Origin: an uncultured Christensenella sp. | GTDB lineage: Bacteria; Bacillota; Clostridia; Christensenellales; Borkfalkiaceae | DNA: 47,379 nt | Direction of reading: 5' to 3' | NCBI GenBank assembly: GCA_905203015.1 | Contig: CAJKUC010000014.1 | Location: forward strand, 1 to 47,379 | In this document: positions 20,915 through 29,967 of the stretch, one piece after another | Layout: each line of letters opens with the position of its first letter | Numbering within the stretch: position 1 is the stretch's first letter | Notes under the pieces: model-generated | Seen by the model: only the letters and a program-made list of their open reading frames with translations | Databases searched by the model: none | What the model was told of the DNA's origin: nothing | Translations under genes and position numbers: made by a program

Positions 20915-22681
20915 ATGAAAGGCAAATTTATTAAAAGAGCATTATGCGGAGCAATGGCGCTTTGCATGACCGCCGCGCTTAGTTCGTGCGGCGGCAGCGG
21001 AAACAACGGCGGAAACGGCGGAAACGGCGGAGATACGGCGGCAACCAACATCAACGTTCTTATCTTCACGGGTACGGCAACCAGAAACGGCGCTATTAAA
21101 TGGATTCAGGACGCGGCGGCAAGATTCACCGAACTTAAGAAAGACGAATCTTACGAAAGCGGAAAGAAGGGCGTAAACATAACTATTCAAGACAATAAGC
21201 TTATCCCTTACGACAGCCTCAGCTCGGACGGTAACGATATTTATCTCGACGAAGCAAAAGCGGATATGTACACTTACTCTGCGTCTAACGAGCTTATGCA
21301 GCTCGACGAAATCGTAAGCTATATCGAAAACGATCAGAAGCTTACAATCGACGCGGACGCTAAAAAGAGAATGCTCGGCTACGAAAGCGCGGACGGACAA
21401 CGCCATTATTACGGACTTCCGCAATACGAGTGGAGCAACAGCTTGACTTACGACGTAAACTATTTCGAAGACGCGGGTCTTTATTTCGCAAAACCCGACG
21501 CAACCAAATCGGTTACTTACGAAGGCAAATACGGCACCGTTAAGTTCGTCGATCCCGCGGACATGCAGAAATCCTGCGGACCCGACGGTGCATACGGCAC
21601 GCCCGACGACGGGTTGCCATCTTCACTCGAAGAATTCGCTCAGCTTTGCGATTATATCAAATCCAAGGGCGGTTCGCCGTTCATAATCCCCGGCGGAGCG
21701 GGCGGTTCGGTTTATTCATTCCATATGGTGCAGGCAATCTGGGCGGCTCTCGAAGGCGCGGAGACGATGAAAAGCATTAAGGCGGAATATTCCGAAACTC
21801 CCGTCGAAGTCGTAACGGGCTTTAAAGACGGCGAATATTTCTTCGGAGATAAAAACATTCCTATGCCGATTACCGAAAAGGTTGTTTTAAGCGACAAAAA
21901 CGGGTATAAGATGTACGACATGGCGTCGAGATACTATGCGCTTGCGTTTATGCAGCTCGCAAACGATAACGACTGGTTCCATTCCGAAACCAAATCGGAC
22001 ACGAGCGCGGACAAAGTGCAGACGACTTTCATCGCAACAAACGCCAACGAAAGAGCGGCTATGTATATCGACGGAACTTATTGGTATCACGAAGCAAAAC
22101 TTTACAATAAAGGTTCGGCGTTCACTCAGTGGAAGAGAACGAGCGGCGGAAAAGAGCGTAAACTCAGCTATATGTGCCTGCCCACTCAGTTTAACGGTTC
22201 GGTTGCGGAAGGCGCAGGCAAAAAGAACACGATGCTTAACGTCGGTTCGTCCTTTATGTTCGTAAACAATAGAGTATCCGAAAACGCAGACAAGAAGAAA
22301 GCCGTTGTCGACTTCCTTAAGTTCCTCTATACGCAGGAAGAACTTGCGGCGTTCACCGAATACCTCGGAATGAACATTCCTATAAATTACGATTACGACG
22401 AGAAAAAACTCGGCGATTATTACTACACGAGTTTCAAGGAATTAAGAAGCAAAGCAGACATTATAACCACAGCTTCCGATAACCCCGTTCAGTATAAAAA
22501 CCTTTCGAATTTCATTCTCGGTTTTGGCGGCACGCTCAACTATTACACTTATAACGGGCAGGTTATGATGGAAGGTTATCTTCAGGCGTACAGAAGCGGA
22601 AGAACGGCAAAGGACATTTACACGGGTTCTACTCTCTCTGAAGCTGCCTGGAAAACTTTGCTCGAGAACGCAACGAAGTAA
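20915..22681 (+). CDS. ABC sugar-binding lipoprotein (CUT1, large type)
   Basis: This 588-residue extracytoplasmic binding protein starts at ATG 20915 after GAGGAGC. The signal peptide ends in lipobox LSSC (C25), followed by a long Gly/Asn linker. The body has the extracellular solute-binding fold of the oligosaccharide kind (NINVLIFTGT, AADMYTY, FIIPGGAGGSVYS, AAMYIDGTYWYHEA, VVDFLKFLYTQEELAAF). It is larger than maltose-binding types and nearer the 500-600 residue LplA-like subgroup that goes with CUT1 permeases in Bacillota. It delivers oligosaccharides to the two permeases encoded just downstream. The ligand is unknown; the surrounding enzymes suggest a decorated plant oligosaccharide. 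Confidence 0.93.
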   Translation: MKGKFIKRALCGAMALCMTAALSSCGGSGNNGGNGGNGGDTAATNINVLIFTGTATRNGAIKWIQDAAARFTELKKDESYESGKKGVNITIQDNKLIPYDSLSSDGNDIYLDEAKADMYTYSASNELMQLDEIVSYIENDQKLTIDADAKKRMLGYESADGQRHYYGLPQYEWSNSLTYDVNYFEDAGLYFAKPDATKSVTYEGKYGTVKFVDPADMQKSCGPDGAYGTPDDGLPSSLEEFAQLCDYIKSKGGSPFIIPGGAGGSVYSFHMVQAIWAALEGAETMKSIKAEYSETPVEVVTGFKDGEYFFGDKNIPMPITEKVVLSDKNGYKMYDMASRYYALAFMQLANDNDWFHSETKSDTSADKVQTTFIATNANERAAMYIDGTYWYHEAKLYNKGSAFTQWKRTSGGKERKLSYMCLPTQFNGSVAEGAGKKNTMLNVGSSFMFVNNRVSENADKKKAVVDFLKFLYTQEELAAFTEYLGMNIPINYDYDEKKLGDYYYTSFKELRSKADIITTASDNPVQYKNLSNFILGFGGTLNYYTYNGQVMMEGYLQAYRSGRTAKDIYTGSTLSEAAWKTLLENATK

Positions 22682-22695
22682 CAAGATAAAAAGTT

Positions 22696-22774
22696 GTCGG
22701 TGGGAACGCGATTCCCTGCCGATTCCGACCGACGGTGGTTTTGTTGCAAAGTTTAAAACCGCAACCGCCGTCGG
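22696..22774 (+). other. Two stem-loops between binding-protein and permease genes
   Basis: An imperfect stem (TCGGTGGGAA with TTCCCTGCCGA, about 22697-22722) is followed by a 12-bp stem (CCGACGGTGGTT 22729-22740 with AACCGCCGTCGG 22763-22774, one T-G pair). No T-run follows. Structures here often leave the binding-protein mRNA more stable than that of the permeases, as with malE-malF. Confidence 0.6.
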
Positions 22775-22801
22775 CGGAGCAATAACAGAGGTATTTTTTC
22801 T

Positions 22802-23770
22802 ATGACATTCGGAAAAACGGGTAAAAGAATTATCATCGAAAACAAGCGCAGAGCGGGTTTTTCCCTTCTGATGCTTGCTATCCCCATCGCGCATTTCCTG
22901 GTTTTTTACCTGTATATAAATTTAAGTTCGTTCGCATTGGCGTTCAAAGAATATGAAATCATCAGCGGCGTGGGAATGGTGACAAAATTCGCGAAGTTGG
23001 ATAACTTCAAAAACGCGCTCGGTCAACTGTTCAGCGCGAACGGTTGGCTCATGATTAAAAATTCGCTTATTTTCGAGGCGATAAATCTGTTTTTCGTTAC
23101 GCCGCTCACGCTTGTTTTCTCTTTTTATATCTACAAAAAGGGTTGCATGAGCAAATTTTTTAAGGTTATGCTGTTCATGCCGTATATCCTTTCGGAAATA
23201 ATCGTGGCAACGCTCTACAGATGCATGACGAACAACGTAATGCCGGAAATAATGAGCAATTGGTTCCACGTTGCCGACGCGACGAAATTTCAGCTTCTCA
23301 CCGAAGAATCGACGAAAAGGGGCGCGGCGATAATTTTCAACATAATTATGTGGTTCGGCATAAACAGCCTTATTTATTCGAGTTCTATGGAAGACGTCAA
23401 TATTTCGATGTCCGAAGCGGCGCAGCTCGACGGGGCGAACGTTGCTCAGGAATTTATATACGTCACGATACCCACCATTTTTCCGACGATAGTAACTCTT
23501 TTCACCGTCGCTCTGGCGGCGCTGTTCACCGATCAGTTCAGAATGTTTTCTCTGTATAAATATAACGAAGTCGGTTCGCTTGAGAATATCGGACATTTCC
23601 TTTATATGGAAGCAAGCAGAGTAGGAAAAATTTCGGGCGGAGGACAGAGTACCACGAACAACACTTACGGCTCGTTGTCGGCGATGGGGCTTTTGCTTTC
23701 TTTCGTCGTAATCCCCGTAACGCTTATAACGAGACATCTTTTAAACAAATACGGACCGAGGGAGGATTGA
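22802..23770 (+). CDS. ABC sugar transporter permease (MalF/LplB-like)
   Basis: This 322-residue integral membrane protein has six hydrophobic segments; the first is at about 20-42. The cytoplasmic EAA loop reads SEAAQLDGANVAQEFIYVTIPTI (about 208-230), the site that docks the ATPase. ATG 22802 follows AGAGGTATTTTTTCT. With the next gene it forms the heterodimeric channel for the lipoprotein at 20915. No ATPase gene is present in the window, so a shared MsmX/UgpC-type ATPase encoded elsewhere is likely. It is separated from the next gene by one base. Confidence 0.93.
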   Translation: MTFGKTGKRIIIENKRRAGFSLLMLAIPIAHFLVFYLYINLSSFALAFKEYEIISGVGMVTKFAKLDNFKNALGQLFSANGWLMIKNSLIFEAINLFFVTPLTLVFSFYIYKKGCMSKFFKVMLFMPYILSEIIVATLYRCMTNNVMPEIMSNWFHVADATKFQLLTEESTKRGAAIIFNIIMWFGINSLIYSSSMEDVNISMSEAAQLDGANVAQEFIYVTIPTIFPTIVTLFTVALAALFTDQFRMFSLYKYNEVGSLENIGHFLYMEASRVGKISGGGQSTTNNTYGSLSAMGLLLSFVVIPVTLITRHLLNKYGPRED

Positions 23771-23771
23771 T

Positions 23772-24824
23772 ATGAAAAAAAGAGTTGAAAGAAATACGGT
23801 TACGACCGTTATATTCGCGATAGTTTTCGCGGTTCTCATTATCTATTCGCTGTCCGTTATCATCACTCTTTTATGGGGAGTGACGACCTCGCTCAAAAGT
23901 CTTGAAGATATTAACGGTGGATTCAACTTTTACACGAAAAAGAACATTCTCGGCTTTCCCGATCTCGACGCAAGCCACGTGTGGATAGATCCGGAAACGG
24001 GCGAAGAATATATTTATCACAGCCGCAGAGAGTTCTTTCAGTTGTTCAATTACAAACAGGTAATAGAACTCTTTACCTATAAAAAGACGACTTCTTTTTA
24101 CATAAGCGGCAGTTCGGGTGCTACTACGCATTATCAGAAGGTGTGGTTCGGCGGCGCGGCAAGCGGTGCGAATTACGCTTCGTTTATCGACATACTGATA
24201 AACACTATTCTTTATACGTTCGGCGGCGCGGCAATAATGTGCTTCATGCCCGCGCTTACTGCTTACATAACGGCAAAATACGATTATGCATGGTGTAAAG
24301 CATTACACTTGATAAACATCGTTATAATGTGCATACCGGTAGTCGGGAGATATCCCACCGAACTCACGTTTTTGAGAAACAGTGGTTTATACGACAATAT
24401 GCTCGGCAATTATGTGCAGAAAATGACGGGTTCGGGAACGTACTACCTCGTGTACTACGCGTTCTTTAAAGGACGTTCCAACGTCTACAGGGATGCCGCT
24501 TCTATAGACGGCGCGTCCGAGTGGACGATAGCGTTCAGAATTTATTTTCCGCTCGCGCAGAAAATGATTCTCACGGTATTCCTCATTCAATTCGTAAACC
24601 TGTGGAACGACTATCAGACGTTATATCTGTATCTTCCGTCTTATCCCACGTTTGCTTATATGGTATACTATAAAGTAATCGAAGCGACGGACAACACGAC
24701 GTTTCAGGAGTTGCATATGAAAACGGCGGCGTGCATGTTTCTTGCCCTTCCGGTTCTCATATTGTTCATTATTTTCAAAGACAAACTCATGGGCAGCATA
24801 TCGCTCGGCGGTATCAAAGAATAA
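23772..24824 (+). CDS. ABC sugar transporter permease (MalG/YtcP-like)
   Basis: This 350-residue permease has its first transmembrane helix at about 12-35 and the EAA loop DAASIDGASEWTIAFRIYFPLAQKM (about 239-263). ATG 23772 follows GGGAGGATTGAT. It is longer than typical MalG-like permeases (about 275-300 residues). The extra length is a polar stretch after helix 1 (about 45-125, with GFPDLDASHVWIDPETGEE and SSGATTHYQKVWFGG), which would face outside and may touch the binding protein. It pairs with the upstream permease and is followed by an exported protein gene after 11 nt. Confidence 0.92.
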   Translation: MKKRVERNTVTTVIFAIVFAVLIIYSLSVIITLLWGVTTSLKSLEDINGGFNFYTKKNILGFPDLDASHVWIDPETGEEYIYHSRREFFQLFNYKQVIELFTYKKTTSFYISGSSGATTHYQKVWFGGAASGANYASFIDILINTILYTFGGAAIMCFMPALTAYITAKYDYAWCKALHLINIVIMCIPVVGRYPTELTFLRNSGLYDNMLGNYVQKMTGSGTYYLVYYAFFKGRSNVYRDAASIDGASEWTIAFRIYFPLAQKMILTVFLIQFVNLWNDYQTLYLYLPSYPTFAYMVYYKVIEATDNTTFQELHMKTAACMFLALPVLILFIIFKDKLMGSISLGGIKE

Positions 24825-24835
24825 GGAGAAAAACA

Positions 24836-27800
24836 GTGAAGCCTAAAAAGACGAAAATTTTATCGGTTCTGATTGTCGGCGTTATCGCGTCGCTCGCGAT
24901 AATGCTTTTATCGGGACTTAAAAGTTCCGACGGCGTTTACGCCGCCGAAGTTTCGGTTGACGGAATAAGAACCGAATACTTATATAAAGACACGGTGAAC
25001 GTCCCAAAAACGGCAACCGTGACAATCGACGGGGAAAGTTACGAATCCGATTCGTATTACGTCGTACTGCCGGACGGCAACCGCGTTTTGTCGTCGAAGC
25101 TTACGTTGGACGTTTGCGGAAATTATTCGATCGTTTACGAAAAAACGGTTGACGGCAAACGTTATAGCGCGGCTAAGACTTTTTCCGTAAAGAAAAAGGT
25201 TTTCGAGCTGACTTCGGGCAGCGAAAGCATGGAATACGGAACGCTCAACAATCAGTTCGTTGCGGTGGGAAATCCCGAAGGGCTTAAAATCGGACTGGCG
25301 GAAGGCGACGTTTTCGCTCTCAATAAGCCGTTTAACATTTACGAAAACAATCTTAAAGATCTCATTTCGTTCAACTGCATGCAGACCGAACCCGTGCTTT
25401 GCAATTTCATTACGTTAAGACTTACCGACTGTTACGACCCGTCGGTATATCTCGACATAACCTATAAACGCGGCGAGAGATATTATTCCACGAACATCGT
25501 TGCGGGAACTTGCGGCGGCAAAACGGTAGGGCTTGTTCAGAACGAACAGGGCAACGTCAAAGTCGGCGGCAAGTCTTTCGAGATAGGCAAGGAGGGAACT
25601 ACCGTATACGGCAACAATCCCGACAACGGCAACTATTCCAATCTCAGCTATTATCTTGATACGACGGATAAAAACAAAATCAAAATTTACGTCCGCGTAG
25701 GCGACGGAACGTCGAACGCTCTCGTTTCGGAACTTAATAACGACAAGGCTTATCAGTATTCGTTTAAAGGGTTCACCGACGGAAACGTTTTTTTGTCTCT
25801 TAGCGTTCAGTCGCTCGTAGGTGTGAGCGAAGCTCCGATAGAAATCGCGAAATTCGGCGGGCTTTCGGGCAAAGGCTTTTTGACTACCGAGTATTATAAG
25901 GACGATTTAAGCCCGATTTTCCTTCCGGACGATTTTGAGAAAGAATATAAAATAGCGGTAGGAAAGGAAGTTATCGTTCCCGAAGTCAACGTTAAGGACG
26001 ATTACGGAATAAGAGGACTTGCGGACTACGCCGTCACTTACGAAAAAAATACCGCGGGCGCAAGCAGCGTAAGCGTTAAAAACGGGAAATTCGTTCCGAA
26101 TAAAAAGGGCGCGTATACGATAGATTATTTTGCTTACGACGTTTACGGCAACAGAAGCGAGCTTTCTGTAGGTCTTTACGCCGTTGAAGCGGAAAACGGC
26201 ATTACGGCGACCGTTAAACTCACCGAAGACGTTTCGGCGGGCGAGAGATACAAACTTTCTGATATAGCGGAAATCGCTTCGCTCAACGAAAATATTCTCG
26301 ACGTCGCCGTGTCGATTGAAACGCCGAAAGGCGAAACGATCGAAGCAGAAAGCTCCTCGCAACTTTACGTATTCGACGAGGTGGGGACGTATTCGATTAA
26401 ATATGCTTATTCCGACATGTTTTACGGCGGAGAAATCGCGGCGGACGTGAACGTCGTGCCGAACGTTCTTCCGAAATTCGAAAGCGACAAGTTATACACT
26501 AACAGATATTATATTAAAAACGCGGAGTATTCTCTTTTAAACGTCAAAGCGTGGAATTATACGGTAAGCGGAAGCGAAGTTGTCAATACTAAAACTTACG
26601 TTTCTTATGACGGCGGAGAATACGCCGAAATAAACCCGAAAGGATTTGTGGTTGCAGGTAATTCAACGATTAAATTCAAGACGGTTTGCGTAAATAACAA
26701 AAACGTATATATCGAAAGCGATTTAAGAAAAATCGTCGACGTCGGGTATAATGACGACAATGCGGTCGAAATCGCAAGATATTTCGATGGGAATATGTCT
26801 GCCAAGATTGAAGATAGGGTTCCGCTATTGGAGGCATCCTCTTCCGATGCGTATTTTGAGTTTATAAATCCATTAGTTTTCTCTCAGTTTGGTCTCGGTT
26901 TTGAAATTCCGTTGACTTCGGATGGAAGAAAGCAAAGCGCGACTTCCGTAACGATAACTTTAACCGACTATTTCGACGCGGATAATAAATACGAAATAGA
27001 AGTAAGCGGCAGAAACGGAAGATATGCGGCGACTATAGGCGGAGAAAGTTATTCGCTTGACAGCGATTGGAACGGCGTAAAAGTGCCGATAAAGATAAGC
27101 GGCGGGACACTTCTTATCGGGACGAGGAATATCGAAGCCGTAAACAAATTCGCAGGCGATTTGTGCTTTATGTCGGTGAAATTCGGCGGAGTTTCGAGCG
27201 GCTTTAAAGTTAAGGTAAACGAAATTTGCAATCAGTCGCTTACAACCGTAAGCGCGACTTCGACTAAGGTCAGCGACGTTGCCGCTCCTTACGTATATGC
27301 TAAATTACCTGACGAAGTAGGTTCGCTCGGACAAGAAATAATAATAGGCAAACCTTACGCCGCCGACGTTTTATCGCCTTCGTCTTATGAAAAACTCTCC
27401 GTAACCGTTCTGAAGAGCGGTGCTTACGGCGACGCTCCCGCAAAGGACGTAAACGGAAGAGAACTCAGCGGAATTACAGATTTTGAAGGCGAAATCAGGC
27501 TTGTTCTCGATGATTACGGCGAATACACAATAATTTATAATTATATGGACGGCAGAGGCAACGGAAGAGGTACGAGCTTATTGTACCGAATCGTTACGGT
27601 TGTCGATATCGAATCTCCCGTACTTAATCTCGAAAACGAGGGCAAGACGGTGAACGTAAAAGTCGGGGAAACTTTCAAACCGAAGTTTACTGCTACGGAT
27701 AACTTCACCGCGGACGAAGATCTTCTTGTATATTATATCGTTAAAGATTCCAACGAAAATTTCGTTACGGTCACCACTTCCGATATAACGATTACAAAAG

Positions 27801-27883
27801 CGGGCAGATATACCGTTATCGTATACGTCGTTGACGAGGCATATAACGGCGTAAGCAAGAGTTATTACGTTAATGTCGGATAA
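24836..27883 (+). CDS. Large exported Ig-like repeat protein
   Basis: This 1015-residue protein starts at GTG 24836 behind AAGGAG; the longer upstream frame lies inside the permease gene. A signal peptide (hydrophobic about 10-25, end at VYAAEV) is followed by several beta-sandwich regions. The C-terminus (about 915-1015, DIESPVLNLE, FKPKFTATDNF, DEAYNGVSKSYYVNVG) looks like a bacterial Ig-like DUF5011/HYR-type domain. Similar units appear around 380-460 and 500-590. The segments at about 150-340 and 640-800 resemble concanavalin-like/laminin-G carbohydrate-binding sheets, but this is weak. No cell-wall anchor is seen. A likely secreted or membrane-held glycan-binding protein for the importer. 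Confidence 0.8.
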   Translation: MKPKKTKILSVLIVGVIASLAIMLLSGLKSSDGVYAAEVSVDGIRTEYLYKDTVNVPKTATVTIDGESYESDSYYVVLPDGNRVLSSKLTLDVCGNYSIVYEKTVDGKRYSAAKTFSVKKKVFELTSGSESMEYGTLNNQFVAVGNPEGLKIGLAEGDVFALNKPFNIYENNLKDLISFNCMQTEPVLCNFITLRLTDCYDPSVYLDITYKRGERYYSTNIVAGTCGGKTVGLVQNEQGNVKVGGKSFEIGKEGTTVYGNNPDNGNYSNLSYYLDTTDKNKIKIYVRVGDGTSNALVSELNNDKAYQYSFKGFTDGNVFLSLSVQSLVGVSEAPIEIAKFGGLSGKGFLTTEYYKDDLSPIFLPDDFEKEYKIAVGKEVIVPEVNVKDDYGIRGLADYAVTYEKNTAGASSVSVKNGKFVPNKKGAYTIDYFAYDVYGNRSELSVGLYAVEAENGITATVKLTEDVSAGERYKLSDIAEIASLNENILDVAVSIETPKGETIEAESSSQLYVFDEVGTYSIKYAYSDMFYGGEIAADVNVVPNVLPKFESDKLYTNRYYIKNAEYSLLNVKAWNYTVSGSEVVNTKTYVSYDGGEYAEINPKGFVVAGNSTIKFKTVCVNNKNVYIESDLRKIVDVGYNDDNAVEIARYFDGNMSAKIEDRVPLLEASSSDAYFEFINPLVFSQFGLGFEIPLTSDGRKQSATSVTITLTDYFDADNKYEIEVSGRNGRYAATIGGESYSLDSDWNGVKVPIKISGGTLLIGTRNIEAVNKFAGDLCFMSVKFGGVSSGFKVKVNEICNQSLTTVSATSTKVSDVAAPYVYAKLPDEVGSLGQEIIIGKPYAADVLSPSSYEKLSVTVLKSGAYGDAPAKDVNGRELSGITDFEGEIRLVLDDYGEYTIIYNYMDGRGNGRGTSLLYRIVTVVDIESPVLNLENEGKTVNVKVGETFKPKFTATDNFTADEDLLVYYIVKDSNENFVTVTTSDITITKAGRYTVIVYVVDEAYNGVSKSYYVNVG

Positions 27884-27892
27884 GGAGGAATT

Positions 27893-29953
27893 ATGAAAAA
27901 AATAGTTATATTTCTATGTTTAATTATGTCTCTTCTGACGGTGTTCGCATCTTGTAAAAAAGGAGGGAATTCAACTGAACCCGATTCGGACAATAATGAC
28001 AAAATCGTTGAATATTCGGGTGAACTTGCCGTAAACACCGCTGCGCTTAAGCAGTTTGATAAAACCTTCAACGAAAACCACGTATTCTCGTATAAAGCCA
28101 CGGGAACGTATATAGTCAAAAACGGCAAAACTTCTTATAAGGTAGTAGTTCCGGAAGTTGAAACGGAGGCCGTGTCATACGCAAAAAGCGAGCTTTCGAG
28201 ATTTTTCAAGGAAGCGACGGGCATAGATCTCAAATTCATTAAAGATACGGGGCTTACCCATAACGACACGAACCGTTATATTTCGCTCGGCGATACTTCG
28301 CTTTATAAAAGCCTTAACAGAAACGACGATATAACCGCGCTTAAAAAGGACGGAACGAAAATCTTCACGAAAGATAAAACCGTGTATATCATCGGCGGAA
28401 AGGAAACGGGTGTTTTAAACGGCGTTTACGACTTTCTTAAAATAAACTTCGGCTTCGAATATTTCTTCACCGACGGCTACACTTTAAGAACAAACGTAAC
28501 CGACCTTAAACTTTTGGATTACGACGTAACCGATATTTCCGATATAGAATATCGTCAGAGTATAGGTTATATGGCAGGTTCTTCAGACACGACGGACGGC
28601 AAGATGATTTCTTATCGTTTAAGGCTCCGCGACAGTTACGGCGATCTTCTTTTGCCCATTCACACAGGCGATACGAAAACGACTGAAATCAAGAATAACC
28701 ACAACAGTTTATATTTCTTGCCCGAGCAAAAATACGGCGGGACATATCCTGAGTTTTATTCGGGCACGGGACAGCTTTGCTATACGGCGCACGGAAAAGA
28801 TACTTACGACATGATGACGACGATATGCGCGGAGAAAATCGAGCAGTCGCTTGTGTGGTATCCCGCCGCGGAATATCCGCAGTATAAAGCAGTTCTTTTA
28901 GGACAAATGGATAACGTTCCGATGTGTAAATGTACGGAATGTATGAGAATGAAGAGTGAGCACAACGACGCAAACTCCGCTGCGCTCATGAAATTTATGC
29001 ATGACGTCGGTAAGAAAGTCGACGCATGGATGGAACTCGAAGAAAATGCGGCATACCGCAGAGAAGACTTAAAATATATGTTCTTTGCGTACCTTGACAC
29101 GTCGAGACCTCCTTTCGGAGAAGACGCGAACGGCAATATAGATATTGCGGCGGATTTAAAGTTTAACGACGGCGTAAACGTTGCTCCGTTTTTCGCTCAG
29201 AGCCACCTGCACACGGGCGTTTCGTTTGACGATAACGCGAATATCGAGCAGAAAGAATATATCAGGCTCTGGGGCAAGGCGTTCCCGGGAACGTGGGCAT
29301 GGTCTTACGGCGGATTCTATAACGACTTCTTTACCTTCTGGGATTTATACAGCTTTTACCCCGGTTACTATAAGTATTTAAAGGCTAACAATTATAGTTT
29401 GACCTTCCCGCAGATAAAGAGCTGTCAGACGGGCGCGGATACGGGCTTCAACGTGCTTGCGATTTATATGTATTCGAAACTTGCCTGGAACAGCGAACTT
29501 AGCGTGGAGAACATTTTTGACGAATATTTCAAAGCGATGTACGCAGAAGCTGCCGAGCCGATGAAAGAGATGTTCGACGATCTGAGATTGTGGTTCGCAA
29601 GATGCCTTACGGATAACAACTGGGGCTGGTCGGCAAACATGAACGGAAGTATTTCTGGTTCGATGGAGTTTGTTAAACAAGGTGATATCGTTACGATGTT
29701 CAGACATTTAGACGATGCGTATGCGAAAATCGAAATGTACAAAAAAGACCCCGCAAAATACTCGAGTTTAAAATCGCACATAGATATGGAATGGCTTTTC
29801 CCGGCGAAGGTTGTCGTTTCGAACGATACGGGTTTGTTCACCGAAAGTCAGATTGCGGAAATAAAGACGAATTTCAAAACTTACGTAAGAACTTTGGGTA
29901 TTCAATATATCAAAGAGTTCACGAGTATAGAACCTTTTATCAATAGTCTTTAA
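27893..29953 (+). CDS. DUF4838-type lipoprotein (glycosidase-like)
   Basis: This 686-residue exported protein starts at ATG 27893 with GGAGG upstream. Lipobox FASC holds C21. An alpha-glucuronidase-N-like/GH20b-type domain (about 75-190, VVPEVETEAVSYAKSELSRF and RYISLGDTSLY) precedes a TIM-barrel-like DUF4838 region (about 195-560) with the family's CKCTEC motif, then a helical tail (about 560-680). DUF4838 proteins are thought to be glycoside hydrolases of glucuronidase or hexosaminidase type, but their substrates are largely unproved. As the main putative exported enzyme of the locus, it may trim the polymer before uptake. Confidence 0.85.
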   Translation: MKKIVIFLCLIMSLLTVFASCKKGGNSTEPDSDNNDKIVEYSGELAVNTAALKQFDKTFNENHVFSYKATGTYIVKNGKTSYKVVVPEVETEAVSYAKSELSRFFKEATGIDLKFIKDTGLTHNDTNRYISLGDTSLYKSLNRNDDITALKKDGTKIFTKDKTVYIIGGKETGVLNGVYDFLKINFGFEYFFTDGYTLRTNVTDLKLLDYDVTDISDIEYRQSIGYMAGSSDTTDGKMISYRLRLRDSYGDLLLPIHTGDTKTTEIKNNHNSLYFLPEQKYGGTYPEFYSGTGQLCYTAHGKDTYDMMTTICAEKIEQSLVWYPAAEYPQYKAVLLGQMDNVPMCKCTECMRMKSEHNDANSAALMKFMHDVGKKVDAWMELEENAAYRREDLKYMFFAYLDTSRPPFGEDANGNIDIAADLKFNDGVNVAPFFAQSHLHTGVSFDDNANIEQKEYIRLWGKAFPGTWAWSYGGFYNDFFTFWDLYSFYPGYYKYLKANNYSLTFPQIKSCQTGADTGFNVLAIYMYSKLAWNSELSVENIFDEYFKAMYAEAAEPMKEMFDDLRLWFARCLTDNNWGWSANMNGSISGSMEFVKQGDIVTMFRHLDDAYAKIEMYKKDPAKYSSLKSHIDMEWLFPAKVVVSNDTGLFTESQIAEIKTNFKTYVRTLGIQYIKEFTSIEPFINSL

Positions 29954-29967
29954 TAATGAGGGAAAAA

